The notes: generated by a model from the letters alone, not told the origin. Shown: positions 1-8,102, numbered from the stretch's first letter. The stretch: DNA of 50,967 bases from Thermoflexales bacterium (GCA_007125545.1 SLDA01000240.1:1-50967); one strand, 5' to 3'. A program made the numbers and translations.

Positions 1-431
1 ACCGCATCCGGAATCGAATGCGCCACCGCGAAGGGGCTCACCCGGAATGGACCGAAGGGAACCGTCATACCCGGCGCGATCTCTCGCAGGTCTGCTTTCT
101 CGAGCAAATGATGCTCCTCCAGCACCCGGGAGACCAATCCCAGCGTCAGGCGCGTGCCATAAATGGGCACGTTAACCTCGCGCAGTAGGTAGGGCAAAGC
201 GCCGATATGATCCAAGTGTCCATGGGTCAGGACGATCCCACGGAGGGTGTCCTTGTTTTCAACCACGTAACTAAAATCCGGCAACACCAAATCGATGCCG
301 TACATATCGTTGGCAGGGAACATCACCCCGCAATCCACAACTAACAAATTTCGGCCATACTCATATACGGTCATATTCTTCCCGATGCCCCCCAGGCCGC
401 CGAGGGGCGTAATCTGCAAATTCTTACTCAT
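1..431 (-). CDS. rnj: Ribonuclease J, N-terminal part (runs off the window)
   Basis: RNase J is a metallo-beta-lactamase/beta-CASP exo- and endoribonuclease that matures rRNA and degrades mRNA in the cytoplasm. Seen: the reading frame starts at an ATG (complement of 429-431), six bases after AGAGGA, and stays open to the window edge for about 143 codons. It begins MSKNLQITPLGGLGGIGKNM, followed by VVDCGVMFP and the zinc-binding HGHLDHIG motif at about residue 70, which is the classic RNase J N-terminus. Only the first quarter of the usual ~550 residues is present because the gene continues beyond base 1. A clear promoter lies about 250 bases upstream, giving an unusually long leader. Identification is firm; the C-terminal part cannot be judged. 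Confidence 0.93.
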   Translation of the reverse strand, partial: MSKNLQITPLGGLGGIGKNMTVYEYGRNLLVVDCGVMFPANDMYGIDLVLPDFSYVVENKDTLRGIVLTHGHLDHIGALPYLLREVNVPIYGTRLTLGLVSRVLEEHHLLEKADLREIAPGMTVPFGPFRVSPFAVAHSIPDA

Positions 432-682
432 ATCGTCCTCTAGTTGTTACCTCTATCCTTGGTTCCAGGCGCGCGACTAGATTGATGGGGCTTGACAGCC
501 CAAAAGGGAATCCCAGACGCAGGCGTATAGCCAAGTCTGAGCGTTTCTGAACACAAAAGTGGGTACAGAAAGGTCAAGACGCCATCACTGTGTCGTCGCC
601 AGTCCTCAGCACATCACAGTTAACGTCTAACCATACCGCTGGGGGAAACTGCCGCCTATGGAACTCTAATTTCACAGTCAAC
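432..682 (-). other. Long 5' leader of rnj
   Basis: Apart from the promoter, the 355-base gap between the methyltransferase gene and rnj contains no credible coding frame. If the promoter at 683-710 is used, about 245 bases form an untranslated leader. I see no intrinsic terminator and no recognisable riboswitch in it. RNase J and RNase E genes in other bacteria can be regulated through their own leaders; that is only an analogy here. Confidence 0.4.
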
Positions 683-710
683 AGTATAGCACATTTGCGC
701 GAGTTTTCAA
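683..710 (-). promoter_or_regulatory. Promoter of rnj, extended -10
   Basis: On the minus strand TTGAAA (705-710) is followed after 16 bases by TATACT (683-688), with TGC directly before the -10 hexamer. This is a good sigma70-type extended -10 promoter. Transcription should begin near 676, leaving a leader of about 245 bases before the rnj start codon. Confidence 0.7.
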
Positions 711-786
711 GCAACGGGTGAACTGGGAAGCAAAACGCGCCCGATAAGCACGGGCGGAGTGCGCCAGACGACCTTCGCAGACGCGC

Positions 787-1581
787 TCACTTGCGCGCGA
801 TCAGGCGCCCCCGGCCTACCTTGCCGCGGCCGGCAGCATCACGCCACAAGGTGATACCGGATAGGACCTCAGCAACCATCTCCGGACCGTAGTTACTAAC
901 GAGAGTGGACCGGTGGCGCTCGCGAAGCTCGCGCAAATAGCGATCGAGGTGCGCCGCAAAATCTGAGCTCAGGTCCTCGGCGTCGATGACCGTCAACCCA
1001 TTTTGAGTGATCAGAGCGCTATATCCCTTCAGCGTCTCCATATAGGGGAAGACCATAAAGCTATGAACCGCTTCCCACTCCATCTTGTTCATAGAGCCGG
1101 TCTCAAGCCAGTCGGTGAAGGCCACGATCCCACCAGGCTTTACCACGCGGGCGCACTCAGAAATCAGGCGCGCTTTATCGGTTACGTAGCACCAGGCATC
1201 CTGACCGATTACGACATCGAAGCTCGCTGCCGGAAAAGGAAGCGCCAGTGCATCACCGAGCTGAAAACTAACCCGACCAGCAAGCCCAGCCTTTCGCGTG
1301 CGTCGCACCGCCTCGTTGACCATACGTGGGGTCGCATCCAACCCTGTGACCCGGCAGCCGATTCTTCGTGCCAGCGAGCGTGCAGGCCCGCCGAGCGCGC
1401 TGCAAACGTCTAAAACTTGACTGGCAGCGCATATCCCAGCGCGCTCCGCCAGCACTACTGTATCCGCCTCGCCGCCCACGTGAATCTGGTCACCCATTAG
1501 CAGCTCCCACAGCTCTCCGCCCGGTCCCGCGTAGACTGCTTGCACGTCCGCCAAGTTCACATTCGATATACGCCCAACCAT
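787..1581 (-). CDS. Class I SAM-dependent methyltransferase
   Basis: A 264-residue soluble methyltransferase. Seen: the N-terminus VYAGPGGELWELLMGDQIHV is typical of the UbiE/sarcosine-dimethylglycine-methyltransferase-like group. Motif I is VLDVCSALGGPA (about residue 57), with the acidic ribose-binding residue in TGLDATP, then GDALALPFPAASFDVV and VKPGGIVAFTDW. The usual motif I Gly is replaced (DVCSALGG), but the SAM-binding fold looks intact. Substrate is unknown. It is the last gene of a run glycosyltransferase - radical SAM - methyltransferase, 72 bases after the radical SAM gene, so it may modify the same product. It lacks the clear cysteine pattern of ArsM arsenite methyltransferases. 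Start chosen at the ATG because homology begins at once; GGAGG lies about 10 bases upstream. Confidence 0.82.
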   Translation of the reverse strand: MVGRISNVNLADVQAVYAGPGGELWELLMGDQIHVGGEADTVVLAERAGICAASQVLDVCSALGGPARSLARRIGCRVTGLDATPRMVNEAVRRTRKAGLAGRVSFQLGDALALPFPAASFDVVIGQDAWCYVTDKARLISECARVVKPGGIVAFTDWLETGSMNKMEWEAVHSFMVFPYMETLKGYSALITQNGLTVIDAEDLSSDFAAHLDRYLRELRERHRSTLVSNYGPEMVAEVLSGITLWRDAAGRGKVGRGRLIARK

Positions 1582-1653
1582 AGTAACCTAGCCTCCATAC
1601 CCGAAATCCCGTTCCCAGTTATCCACTAAGCACGATTCAGCCAGCCCAAAGGT

Positions 1654-2808
1654 TCACCCAATGCACGCCTCCCCAACTCCCCTGTCCCCTTCACTCCTAC
1701 CCATCCGCGCCCAATTCGCCGCAATCAACCAGCACTTCGGATCGAGGCCTTCGACATCGCCCGAGTAGTTGTAAGCACTGGAGCGGCAGCCCCAGCAGTG
1801 ATCATTGTGGGCGCAAAGGTTACAGGGCGCAGGTAAGCTGCGGGTGTCGTGAAGCGCGGCGTGAACCAACGTCTCGCGATGTTCTGCAATAATCTCCCGC
1901 AGCGGCGTACGACGAATGTTGTCGACACCCTCGCGGATGACAGAGCAGGGCGTCACTTCACCCGTGTACGTCACCGTCACAAGTGTGCCACAATAGTATT
2001 TGTCTGTATCCATAGCACCAATCGTTGTTCCAGGGTCATAACATAGCCGATCCCGCTCTTCGTAAACGCGGCGCGTCTCCTCCAGCCCCGGTTCGAGGCT
2101 CCGCCAGTCGGCGCCCATACCCGATGGGTTGAACATCGTCAAGCACGTGCGCAGTCCGCGCTCCTCGAACCACCAACGCATTGTGGCGGCAGCATCCTCC
2201 GGGCCCTGGCGCGCTGTATACGTGATGCAGTTGATCATCCGGTCGGCAGGCTTTCCGAGGCTCAGCAGCCGATCCACTCCGGCTGTGATGGTGGCGATAT
2301 TCTCGGCACAGCCTCCATAGTGCAGTTGCGCATAGACCTCGGGTGTCAAGGAGTCGACGTGCACCGAGACGAAACCCTCAGCAGTCACTTCGACCACACG
2401 ACGTGCCACGACCTCGTCGGCAAGTGGTAGACCGCTCGTCCAGACGTTGTTGATCAAGCCCAGCGACCGTGCCTCCACCATCAACTCATACCAGTCACGC
2501 CGCAGGAGTGGATCGCCCCCAAGCCAATCGATGGCGCGGATGTCGAGCGCCGCCGCATCCGCCAACAACCCGCGAATCTCGTCCGAGGTCAGCCCGTGCT
2601 GCTCTTGAGGTGTCGATCCGGCGTAGCAATAGATGCAGCCCTGATCGCAGGCATCAGTGGACTCGATCTGCAGAGCGTAGATCCTGTTCTCATCGAAGTA
2701 GCTTTTCTGTTCCGCCGACTGGGCACCTGCTAACCCGCCGTACGCCGACAGTTTCTGCTTGCCGCATCCGTTCACATTCCCCCCACCATATCCACAATCA
2801 GCTTTCAT
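1654..2808 (-). CDS. Radical SAM protein with SPASM-like C-terminal domain
   Basis: A 384-residue radical SAM enzyme. Seen: the SAM-cluster motif CDQGCIYC (Cys54, Cys58, Cys61); the barrel with DWLGGDPLLRRDWYELM; and a C-terminal cysteine-rich region (CSVIREG, then CNLCAHNDHCWGC and a late CW) that fits a SPASM or twitch auxiliary-cluster domain. The first 30 residues are unusual: Gly-rich with two Cys (CGYGGGNVNGCG). The ATG overlaps the stop of the upstream glycosyltransferase (ATGA) and GGAGGG lies just before it, so the two are translationally coupled. SPASM proteins often modify peptides or small metabolites. The TIGR04283 neighbour recalls arsenosugar clusters, but this protein is not an evident ArsS. 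It is also not an evident sulfatase-maturating enzyme. Product unknown. Confidence 0.85.
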   Translation of the reverse strand: MKADCGYGGGNVNGCGKQKLSAYGGLAGAQSAEQKSYFDENRIYALQIESTDACDQGCIYCYAGSTPQEQHGLTSDEIRGLLADAAALDIRAIDWLGGDPLLRRDWYELMVEARSLGLINNVWTSGLPLADEVVARRVVEVTAEGFVSVHVDSLTPEVYAQLHYGGCAENIATITAGVDRLLSLGKPADRMINCITYTARQGPEDAAATMRWWFEERGLRTCLTMFNPSGMGADWRSLEPGLEETRRVYEERDRLCYDPGTTIGAMDTDKYYCGTLVTVTYTGEVTPCSVIREGVDNIRRTPLREIIAEHRETLVHAALHDTRSLPAPCNLCAHNDHCWGCRSSAYNYSGDVEGLDPKCWLIAANWARMGRSEGDRGVGEACIG

Positions 2809-3521
2809 CTTCCCTCCACAATACGAGTTCCTGGTCGATCCCTTCGAGTGTTACGATAGTCCCGCGCCAAGGCCTCGGGACTGGCGCCGAGGTAGAGGTA
2901 GCGGAACACGAGCGTGAGCACGAGGCAAAGCTGGCGGAGAGGTCCGCGTTCGAGAAAACGACGACTGGAGGTTGTAACCCGCAACGGCAGGCGAACAACC
3001 TTGCCATGGCGGCGCAGCCGCCGCATCATCTCCACGTCTTCCATCAACGGGATCTCAGCATACCCACCTACCTGATCGAAAGTCTCCCGTCGCATGAATT
3101 GCGCCTGATCCCCATACATCGTGCGCCAGTCATAGAGAAGGGGCAGGTGATTAACAATCTGCAGAATACCACGCGCCGGCTGCAGGTTGAGCCAGAAAAC
3201 ACCACCTGCAACAGTGGGGCGGCTGAGCGCTTTGACCAGCGCCTCACGCCAGCCGAACGGGAGTTGCGAATCTCCGTGGCAGAAGAGTAGAACCTCGCCG
3301 CGCGCCGCAGCAGCACCATAGTTCAACTGCCCAGCCCGTCCAGGAAATGCGCGCAGCAGCAGCACGTCGGAGGGTATCAGGTCGGAGGTCCCGTCGCCGC
3401 TGCCGCCATCGACGACGATGATCTCGACCTGGTCGGGTCCATAGTCTCGCCGGGCTGCTTCCAGGGTCAACACAATCTGAGACGCTTCATTCAGCACCGG
3501 AATCACGACGGATACCAGCAT
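2805..3521 (-). CDS. Family 2 glycosyltransferase, TIGR04283 (arsenosugar-cluster) type
   Basis: A 238-residue GT-A glycosyltransferase. Seen: the start MLVSVVIPVLNEASQI, the nucleotide-binding VDGGSGDGT (residues 38-46), AFPGRAGQLNYGA, the metal-binding region LLFCHGDSQLP (Asp84), then GDQAQFMRRETFDQVGGY and LMEDVEMMRRLRRHG. This series of motifs is diagnostic of TIGR04283, named from arsenosugar biosynthesis clusters, although members also occur elsewhere. It is the first gene of a three-gene run and overlaps the radical SAM gene by four bases. The start has only a weak GAGG upstream. A TATGAT hexamer at 3554-3559 could be its -10, but no -35 is visible. No signal peptide or membrane segment is evident, so it acts in the cytoplasm. 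Confidence 0.88.
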   Translation of the reverse strand: MLVSVVIPVLNEASQIVLTLEAARRDYGPDQVEIIVVDGGSGDGTSDLIPSDVLLLRAFPGRAGQLNYGAAAARGEVLLFCHGDSQLPFGWREALVKALSRPTVAGGVFWLNLQPARGILQIVNHLPLLYDWRTMYGDQAQFMRRETFDQVGGYAEIPLMEDVEMMRRLRRHGKVVRLPLRVTTSSRRFLERGPLRQLCLVLTLVFRYLYLGASPEALARDYRNTRRDRPGTRIVEGR

Positions 3522-3740
3522 GAATCCTCACTTTCATCGCTCAACTGTCCCTGATCATACCCCAGTCTGCTACATTCGCCCAGCGCATAGGTGCATTGCA
3601 CGAGAGGCGTGCGAGGGGTCAAGCTCTACCGGGCAGCCGTTATTCCGTTTTCATACCCGTGGGAGATGTGTGATTGTTGGGTCTTAGGGAATCGAGTAGG
3701 TTGGGAGACGACGCCCTCGTGCCTCATATCGCACGCCTTG

Positions 3741-3749
3741 TGCTACAAT
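3741..3749 (+). promoter_or_regulatory. Extended -10 promoter of the GH-A glycosidase gene
   Basis: TGC followed by TACAAT (3744-3749) lies 34 bases before the start codon. A strong -35 is not visible, as is common with extended -10 promoters. A GGGGAGG ribosome site follows six bases before the ATG at 3784. The remaining 3522-3740 gap has no gene that I recognise. Confidence 0.5.
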
Positions 3750-3783
3750 CGTTCTCGGCGATCACGAAAAGGGGAGGCATAGC

Positions 3784-5712
3784 ATGGAGACGAACATCCT
3801 GACCACACCGGGCACCTTCGTTGTGGGGTGCAACTACTGGGCATCACATGCGGGAACGGCTATGTGGTCTGACTGGCAGCCACAGGTGGTAGACGCGGAC
3901 CTGGCGCAGTTAGCCAGAGAAGGGCTACAAGTGCTGAGAGTCTTCCCGCTTTGGCCAGACTTCCAGCCGCTGAGTCAGCTCTACGGCGGCACCGGCAGTC
4001 CGGTAGAGCTGCGCTTCGGCGAAACGCCACTCCCGGCAACGGAGGCGGGACGCGCTGGAGTCGCAGAGGAGATGATTGAGCGGTTCCGATTACTAGCAGA
4101 CCGGGCGAGCGCGCACGGCTTGCAGTTGATCGTAGGGCTGGTGACAGGCTGGATGAGCGGGCGCCTCTTCGTGCCCCCCGCCTTCGAAAGACTCAACGTG
4201 CTCACGAATCCCCGGGCGGTGATGTGGGAGGTCCGTCTCGTGCGCTTTCTGGTTCGCACCTTTAAGGATCACAGCGCGATCCTGGCCTGGGACCTGGGCA
4301 ACGAATGCAACTGTATGGCCCCAGCAACCCGGGAGGAAGCTTGGATCTGGACTCACGCCATCACGAGCGCGATCCGGCAGGAGGATGTCGAACGGCCCAT
4401 CGTCTCTGGCATGCACAGCCTGGCACCGAGTCAGGGCGCGGCATGGCGCATGCAGGATCAGGCGGAGCTGACAGACGTGCTGACAACCCACCCCTATCCG
4501 ATCTTCACACCCCACTGCGATCAGGACCCGATCAACACGCTGCGCAACGGGCTCCATGCAACGGCAGAGACGCGTTACTACGCCGATGTTGGCGGCGCCC
4601 CCGGATTAGCGGAAGAGGTAGGCACGCTCGGCCCCTTTGTCTGCAGCGAGGATGTAGCGGCCGATTACGTGCGCATGATACTGCCCTCGCTGTGGGCCCA
4701 CGATTGCCACGGGCTACTCTGGTGGTGCGCGTACGATCAGAAGCACCTCAGCCGCGCCCCTTATGATTGGGATCCCTACGAGCGCGAGTTGGGGCTGATC
4801 CGCGAGAATCGTGAGCCCAAACCCGTGCTACGCGAGATCGGCGCATTCAGGGCACGGATTGAGGCACTGGGCCTCGACCACCTTCCGCCCCGCTCCACGC
4901 AGGCAGTGTGCATACTGAGCGAGGGCCAGGACTCGTGGGGTGCCGCCTATAGCGCCTTCATCCTGGCCAAGCAGGCCGGTTTCGATCTGACCTTCCAGTT
5001 TGGAGACCAGCCGCTACGGGATGCCGACCTATACCTCGTGCCTAGCATGTCCGGGTCGCGCTATTTCTCGCGCCGCGCATGGCTCGACCTGTTGGCGCGC
5101 GCCAAAGCGGGCGCCACACTCTATATCTCGCATAGAGACGCGATGTTCGTACCTTTCGTGGAGCATTTCCAGGTAGATGTGGTGACGCGCGAGCGTCGTG
5201 TGACAGATTCTGTAGTCGCCTTCCCTGAGATAGCGGGGCTGGATTCCCTGCCGCTCTCGGGCCCCGTCCGGCTCACGCTGCGCTCGACCGGCGCCGAGGT
5301 GCTGGGCAGCGAGCCCGGCGGGAACCCGGTCTTCACGCGCACCACCTATGGCGCGGGAACCCTCTATTTTCTCTCACGCCCGCTCGAGACGGCGCTGAGT
5401 GAGACGCCGGGTGTCTTTCACAGCGACGACGCCCCCCCGTATTGGCGGCTCTACGCAGAGGTTGCAGGGCAACAGATCGCGGCTCGCGTCCTGCGGAAGA
5501 CTCATCCGATGGTCGGCGTCACCGAACACCCTGAGGAAGGGGGTAGCCGCATCGCGGTGCTGATCAACTACAGTCCGAAACCAGTCGAGACGCAGGTTAC
5601 GCTGGCAGCGGGTTGGTACGTAGCCGAGGCATTGGTGGGGAATGGACCCATGGAGGGGACTCTGAGACTTCCGGGCAACGACGCCGTCGTCCTGCGCCTC
5701 TTGATTCAATGA
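3784..5712 (+). CDS. Clan GH-A (GH5-like) glycoside hydrolase with C-terminal GATase-like and beta domains
   Basis: A 642-residue glycosidase. Seen: an N-terminal TIM barrel beginning near residue 10 (VVGCNYWAS, LRVFPLWPDF). The acid/base signature is LAWDLGNECNC (Asn173-Glu174) and the likely nucleophile is Glu278 in GLAEEVG, the two-glutamate arrangement of retaining clan GH-A enzymes. From about residue 365 there is a domain resembling the GH42 trimerisation/glutaminase-like fold (AVCILSEGQDSWGAAYSAF ... DLYLVPSMSG), then a small beta domain near the end. No signal peptide is present, so the enzyme is cytoplasmic. GGGGAGG six bases before the ATG fixes the start. Exact family (GH5-like, GH2-like or GH42-like) and substrate (beta-mannoside, beta-glucoside or beta-galactoside) cannot be read from motifs alone. 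Confidence 0.82.
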   Translation: METNILTTPGTFVVGCNYWASHAGTAMWSDWQPQVVDADLAQLAREGLQVLRVFPLWPDFQPLSQLYGGTGSPVELRFGETPLPATEAGRAGVAEEMIERFRLLADRASAHGLQLIVGLVTGWMSGRLFVPPAFERLNVLTNPRAVMWEVRLVRFLVRTFKDHSAILAWDLGNECNCMAPATREEAWIWTHAITSAIRQEDVERPIVSGMHSLAPSQGAAWRMQDQAELTDVLTTHPYPIFTPHCDQDPINTLRNGLHATAETRYYADVGGAPGLAEEVGTLGPFVCSEDVAADYVRMILPSLWAHDCHGLLWWCAYDQKHLSRAPYDWDPYERELGLIRENREPKPVLREIGAFRARIEALGLDHLPPRSTQAVCILSEGQDSWGAAYSAFILAKQAGFDLTFQFGDQPLRDADLYLVPSMSGSRYFSRRAWLDLLARAKAGATLYISHRDAMFVPFVEHFQVDVVTRERRVTDSVVAFPEIAGLDSLPLSGPVRLTLRSTGAEVLGSEPGGNPVFTRTTYGAGTLYFLSRPLETALSETPGVFHSDDAPPYWRLYAEVAGQQIAARVLRKTHPMVGVTEHPEEGGSRIAVLINYSPKPVETQVTLAAGWYVAEALVGNGPMEGTLRLPGNDAVVLRLLIQ

Positions 5713-5729
5713 CCGCTACCTGGTATAGT
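5701..5729 (+). promoter_or_regulatory. Promoter of the thioredoxin-VKOR gene
   Basis: TTGATT (5701-5706), 17 bases, then TATAGT (5724-5729) with TGG before the -10 hexamer. It overlaps the last codons of the upstream glycosidase gene, so the next gene can be transcribed independently. Confidence 0.7.
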
Positions 5730-5762
5730 ATGAAAGTTGGATTGCCGACAAGGAGGTCAACG

Positions 5763-6812
5763 ATGCGTCATGCGCGATGGTTGTTTATTGTATTCGTCCT
5801 CGCGGCGCTGTTGGTTCAGGCTGCGCCACTCAATGCACAGGAGCCGGTGGTTCAGATCGCCTACTTTTACACCCTCACCTGCCCAAATTGTATCGAGCTC
5901 TCAAGAAACGACCTGCCGCCGCTGCGCGAGCGGTGGGGCGAGCAACTCGAAATTGTCGAGATCGACATTACTGTTCCAGAGGGTAATGCGCTCTTCCAGA
6001 GCGCCGTCGACCGCTATGTGATCCCTCCTACCCGGCAAGGTGTGCCGCTGATGATCATTGGCGAGACGGTATTGGTCGGCTCCTTCGAGATTCCCCAGGT
6101 CCTGCCGGGATTGATCGAGATGCATATGGCAGCAGGCGGCGTCGGCTTGCCCGACCTGCCGGGCATTGCGGCGTGGGCTGCACGCCCACCCGCCCCACCG
6201 ACTTTCGAGCAACGCTGGGCCCAGGACCCCTTGGGCAACACAACAGCGGTAGTGCTCCTTGCGGCAATGGGAATCATGCTGCTGTTCGTGATCCGACCGG
6301 CGCGCTGGCAGCAGCGGTTGGCACGGCGCGTCCCCGTCTGGGGGACCTTCGCGGTTGAGGCGGTGGGACTCGGAGCTGCACTTTACCTCACGATTATGGA
6401 ATTGCAGGAGAAAGAGGCGTTCTGTGGGCCGGTGGGGCGGTGTAACATTGTCCAACAATCACAGTACGCGCTTATATTCGGCGTCATACCGCTCGCGCTT
6501 GTGGGTGTTGTAGGCTACATCGCCCTGATGAGCACCCTCGCTTACGGGAAATGGGGTAAAGGCAAGCTCGCGAGCTACGCGCCGCTCGCCTTCTTCGGTA
6601 TGTCGTGGTTCGGATTCCTCACTTCGCTTGGCTTGACGTACCTGCAGCCTTTCGTGATCGGGGCTGCTTGCTCCTGGTGCTTGATCTCGGCCGTGAGCAT
6701 GAGCTTGACGCTCCTTTTCAATGCTGCGCCCGGCTGGGTAGCGGTGAAGGACTGGCAGCGGCAGCAACGGCGTGGACACCGTCGTCGCTACAGCCGGCGC
6801 CAACGGGTATAG
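5763..6812 (+). CDS. Secreted thioredoxin-like domain fused to a VKOR membrane domain
   Basis: A 349-residue disulfide-bond enzyme. Seen: a signal peptide/anchor (about residues 6-25, ending at LNAQ); a thioredoxin-like domain with CPNC (Cys40, Cys43) and a cis-Pro-like GVPLMIIG; a membrane segment near 160-176; then a VKOR four-helix domain. The VKOR domain has loop cysteines in FCGPVGRCNIVQQSQYA (Cys221, Cys227) and the quinone-facing active site CSWC (Cys303, Cys306). In the family, VKOR reoxidises a partner thioredoxin-like protein using quinone; here both parts are one chain and the thioredoxin part is N-terminal. The start is ATG 5763 because AGGAGG lies five bases upstream and a signal peptide follows; a longer in-frame extension lacks these. 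The promoter at 5701-5729 fits this start. The C-terminal tail is strongly basic. Confidence 0.9.
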   Translation: MRHARWLFIVFVLAALLVQAAPLNAQEPVVQIAYFYTLTCPNCIELSRNDLPPLRERWGEQLEIVEIDITVPEGNALFQSAVDRYVIPPTRQGVPLMIIGETVLVGSFEIPQVLPGLIEMHMAAGGVGLPDLPGIAAWAARPPAPPTFEQRWAQDPLGNTTAVVLLAAMGIMLLFVIRPARWQQRLARRVPVWGTFAVEAVGLGAALYLTIMELQEKEAFCGPVGRCNIVQQSQYALIFGVIPLALVGVVGYIALMSTLAYGKWGKGKLASYAPLAFFGMSWFGFLTSLGLTYLQPFVIGAACSWCLISAVSMSLTLLFNAAPGWVAVKDWQRQQRRGHRRRYSRRQRV

Positions 6813-6831
6813 CTCAATCGCGCTTCCTTCC

Positions 6832-6873
6832 AGAGCCCGCGCCGGGCCCACGAGCAACTCCGGCGCGGGCTCT
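6832..6873 (+). terminator. Perfect 14-bp stem-loop after the VKOR gene
   Basis: AGAGCCCGCGCCGG (6832-6845) pairs perfectly with 6860-6873 across a 14-base loop, 20 bases after the stop codon. There is no strong T-run after it, so it may stop transcription weakly or protect the mRNA 3' end. Confidence 0.6.
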
Positions 6874-6918
6874 GTCGTGTCACCCAATTCGTCTCTCGCA
6901 CACGAAGCCGGTACCAAT

Positions 6919-6946
6919 TTGACAGGCGGCGCTTTCACAGTACACC
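6919..6946 (+). promoter_or_regulatory. Possible promoter of the UroD-family gene
   Basis: A perfect TTGACA (6919-6924) is followed after 16 bases by TACACC (6941-6946), a weak -10. It lies 47 bases before the start codon, at an ordinary distance. Confidence 0.35.
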
Positions 6947-6992
6947 TACCGTAACGAAGCTGACTTAACGATTAGCATCGGTGGAGGTACAT

Positions 6993-8102
6993 ATGACCCG
7001 AGAATCGCTGACCTCACGAGAGCGCGTCGCCAGAGTACTGGCCGGAGAGATTCCCGACCAGGTGCCTATGTTTGATAGCTACTGGATACCAACCATCGAG
7101 CGCTGGCAACGGGAGGGCATGCCCACCGGTGTCTCAGCTCACTCCTTCTTCGGCACGGAAGATATCGTACGCATTGGCGGCGACTACAGTATGCAATTCC
7201 CCGAACGTGTCCTGGAAGAGGCCACACACAGCCGCCTGTACTGGGATACGGACGGCGCACTCCGGCGCGACCTCCATGTAGAGGAGGGATGGACCTCCCA
7301 GTGGCTTGAGTTCACTATTAAGACCCGTGACGACTGGGCACGGTATCGTGAGCTGATGGCTTTCAGCCCCTCGCGATTACCAGAGAGTGCTATCGAATCA
7401 TATCGGCGTGCGCGCGCCGCCGACCGCTTCATCTGCTACACTGCACATGCATGCTTCCACCCCACCTGGATGCGAATCGGGATGGAGCAGATGCTGATGT
7501 TGATGCTCGATGACCCGGACTTCATCCATACGCTGTTTGCCGATCACGTTCAACTCGTTATTGACATTTACGAAGGCTTTGTGGAACGAGGCCTTGCCTT
7601 CGACGGTGCATTTATGGCTGATGACCTGGGCTACCAGGTGGCACCGCTGATCTCGCCCAAGCTCTATCGGGAACTGGTCTATCCGCATCATAAGCGGCTT
7701 TGCGATCGCTTTGCGGAAGATGGGCTGAAGACCATCCTGCACTCGGACGGGAACATCACGCCTTTAATCCCGCATTTCCTAGACGCGGGCTTTGCCGGCC
7801 TGCATCCACTGGAGGCCAAGGCTGGTCTCGATGTGCGCGAGCTGAAGCCGCGCTATGGTCGGCAGCTGGTCCTGATTGGCAACATCGATGTACGCAAGCT
7901 GGTGCGCTCCAGAGGAGAGAGTGAGGCTGAACTGCGGGCACGGATCGAGGCCGAGATCGGCGAGAAGATAAGTGCGGCCAAGGAGGGGGGCGGCTATATC
8001 TACCACAGCGATCACTCCGTCCCCAACGACGTCTCGCTGGAGGCCTACGCCTACGCAATCGAGATGGTCAAGCGGTATGGAGCATACCGGGTGTCAGCGT
8101 AG
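6993..8102 (+). CDS. Uroporphyrinogen decarboxylase (UroD/MtaA) family protein
   Basis: A 369-residue TIM-barrel protein of Pfam UroD. Seen: the N-terminus SRERVARVLAGEIPDQVPMFD, the conserved IRIGGDYSM and FMADDLGYQ regions, and late motifs ILHSDGNITPLIPHFLDAG, GLHPLEAKAGLDVRELKPRYG and LVLIGNIDV. The family includes haem-pathway decarboxylases and corrinoid/coenzyme M methyltransferases. In the methyltransferases the barrel carries a zinc-binding His-x-Cys-Gly; here it reads His-Ser-Asp-Gly, so classical zinc-thiolate methyl transfer is doubtful. No corrinoid protein or haem gene is nearby. The start is ATG 6993, with GGAGG five bases upstream; the GTG four codons earlier overlaps that ribosome site. 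Function beyond the family is open. Confidence 0.8.
   Translation: MTRESLTSRERVARVLAGEIPDQVPMFDSYWIPTIERWQREGMPTGVSAHSFFGTEDIVRIGGDYSMQFPERVLEEATHSRLYWDTDGALRRDLHVEEGWTSQWLEFTIKTRDDWARYRELMAFSPSRLPESAIESYRRARAADRFICYTAHACFHPTWMRIGMEQMLMLMLDDPDFIHTLFADHVQLVIDIYEGFVERGLAFDGAFMADDLGYQVAPLISPKLYRELVYPHHKRLCDRFAEDGLKTILHSDGNITPLIPHFLDAGFAGLHPLEAKAGLDVRELKPRYGRQLVLIGNIDVRKLVRSRGESEAELRARIEAEIGEKISAAKEGGGYIYHSDHSVPNDVSLEAYAYAIEMVKRYGAYRVSA

Noticed and set aside
787-1581. ArsM arsenite methyltransferase, suggested by the TIGR04283 neighbour
   Set aside because: The conserved arsenic-binding cysteine arrangement is not apparent and the N-terminus fits another methyltransferase group.
1654-2808. Anaerobic sulfatase-maturating enzyme for the two sulfatases
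   Set aside because: The CxxxCxxC context and C-terminal cysteine pattern do not read like anSME, and the gene is coupled to a glycosyltransferase far from the sulfatases.
2469-3290. A 273-codon plus-strand frame opposite the radical SAM and glycosyltransferase genes
   Set aside because: It is a low-complexity antisense frame; the minus-strand genes have clear family motifs.
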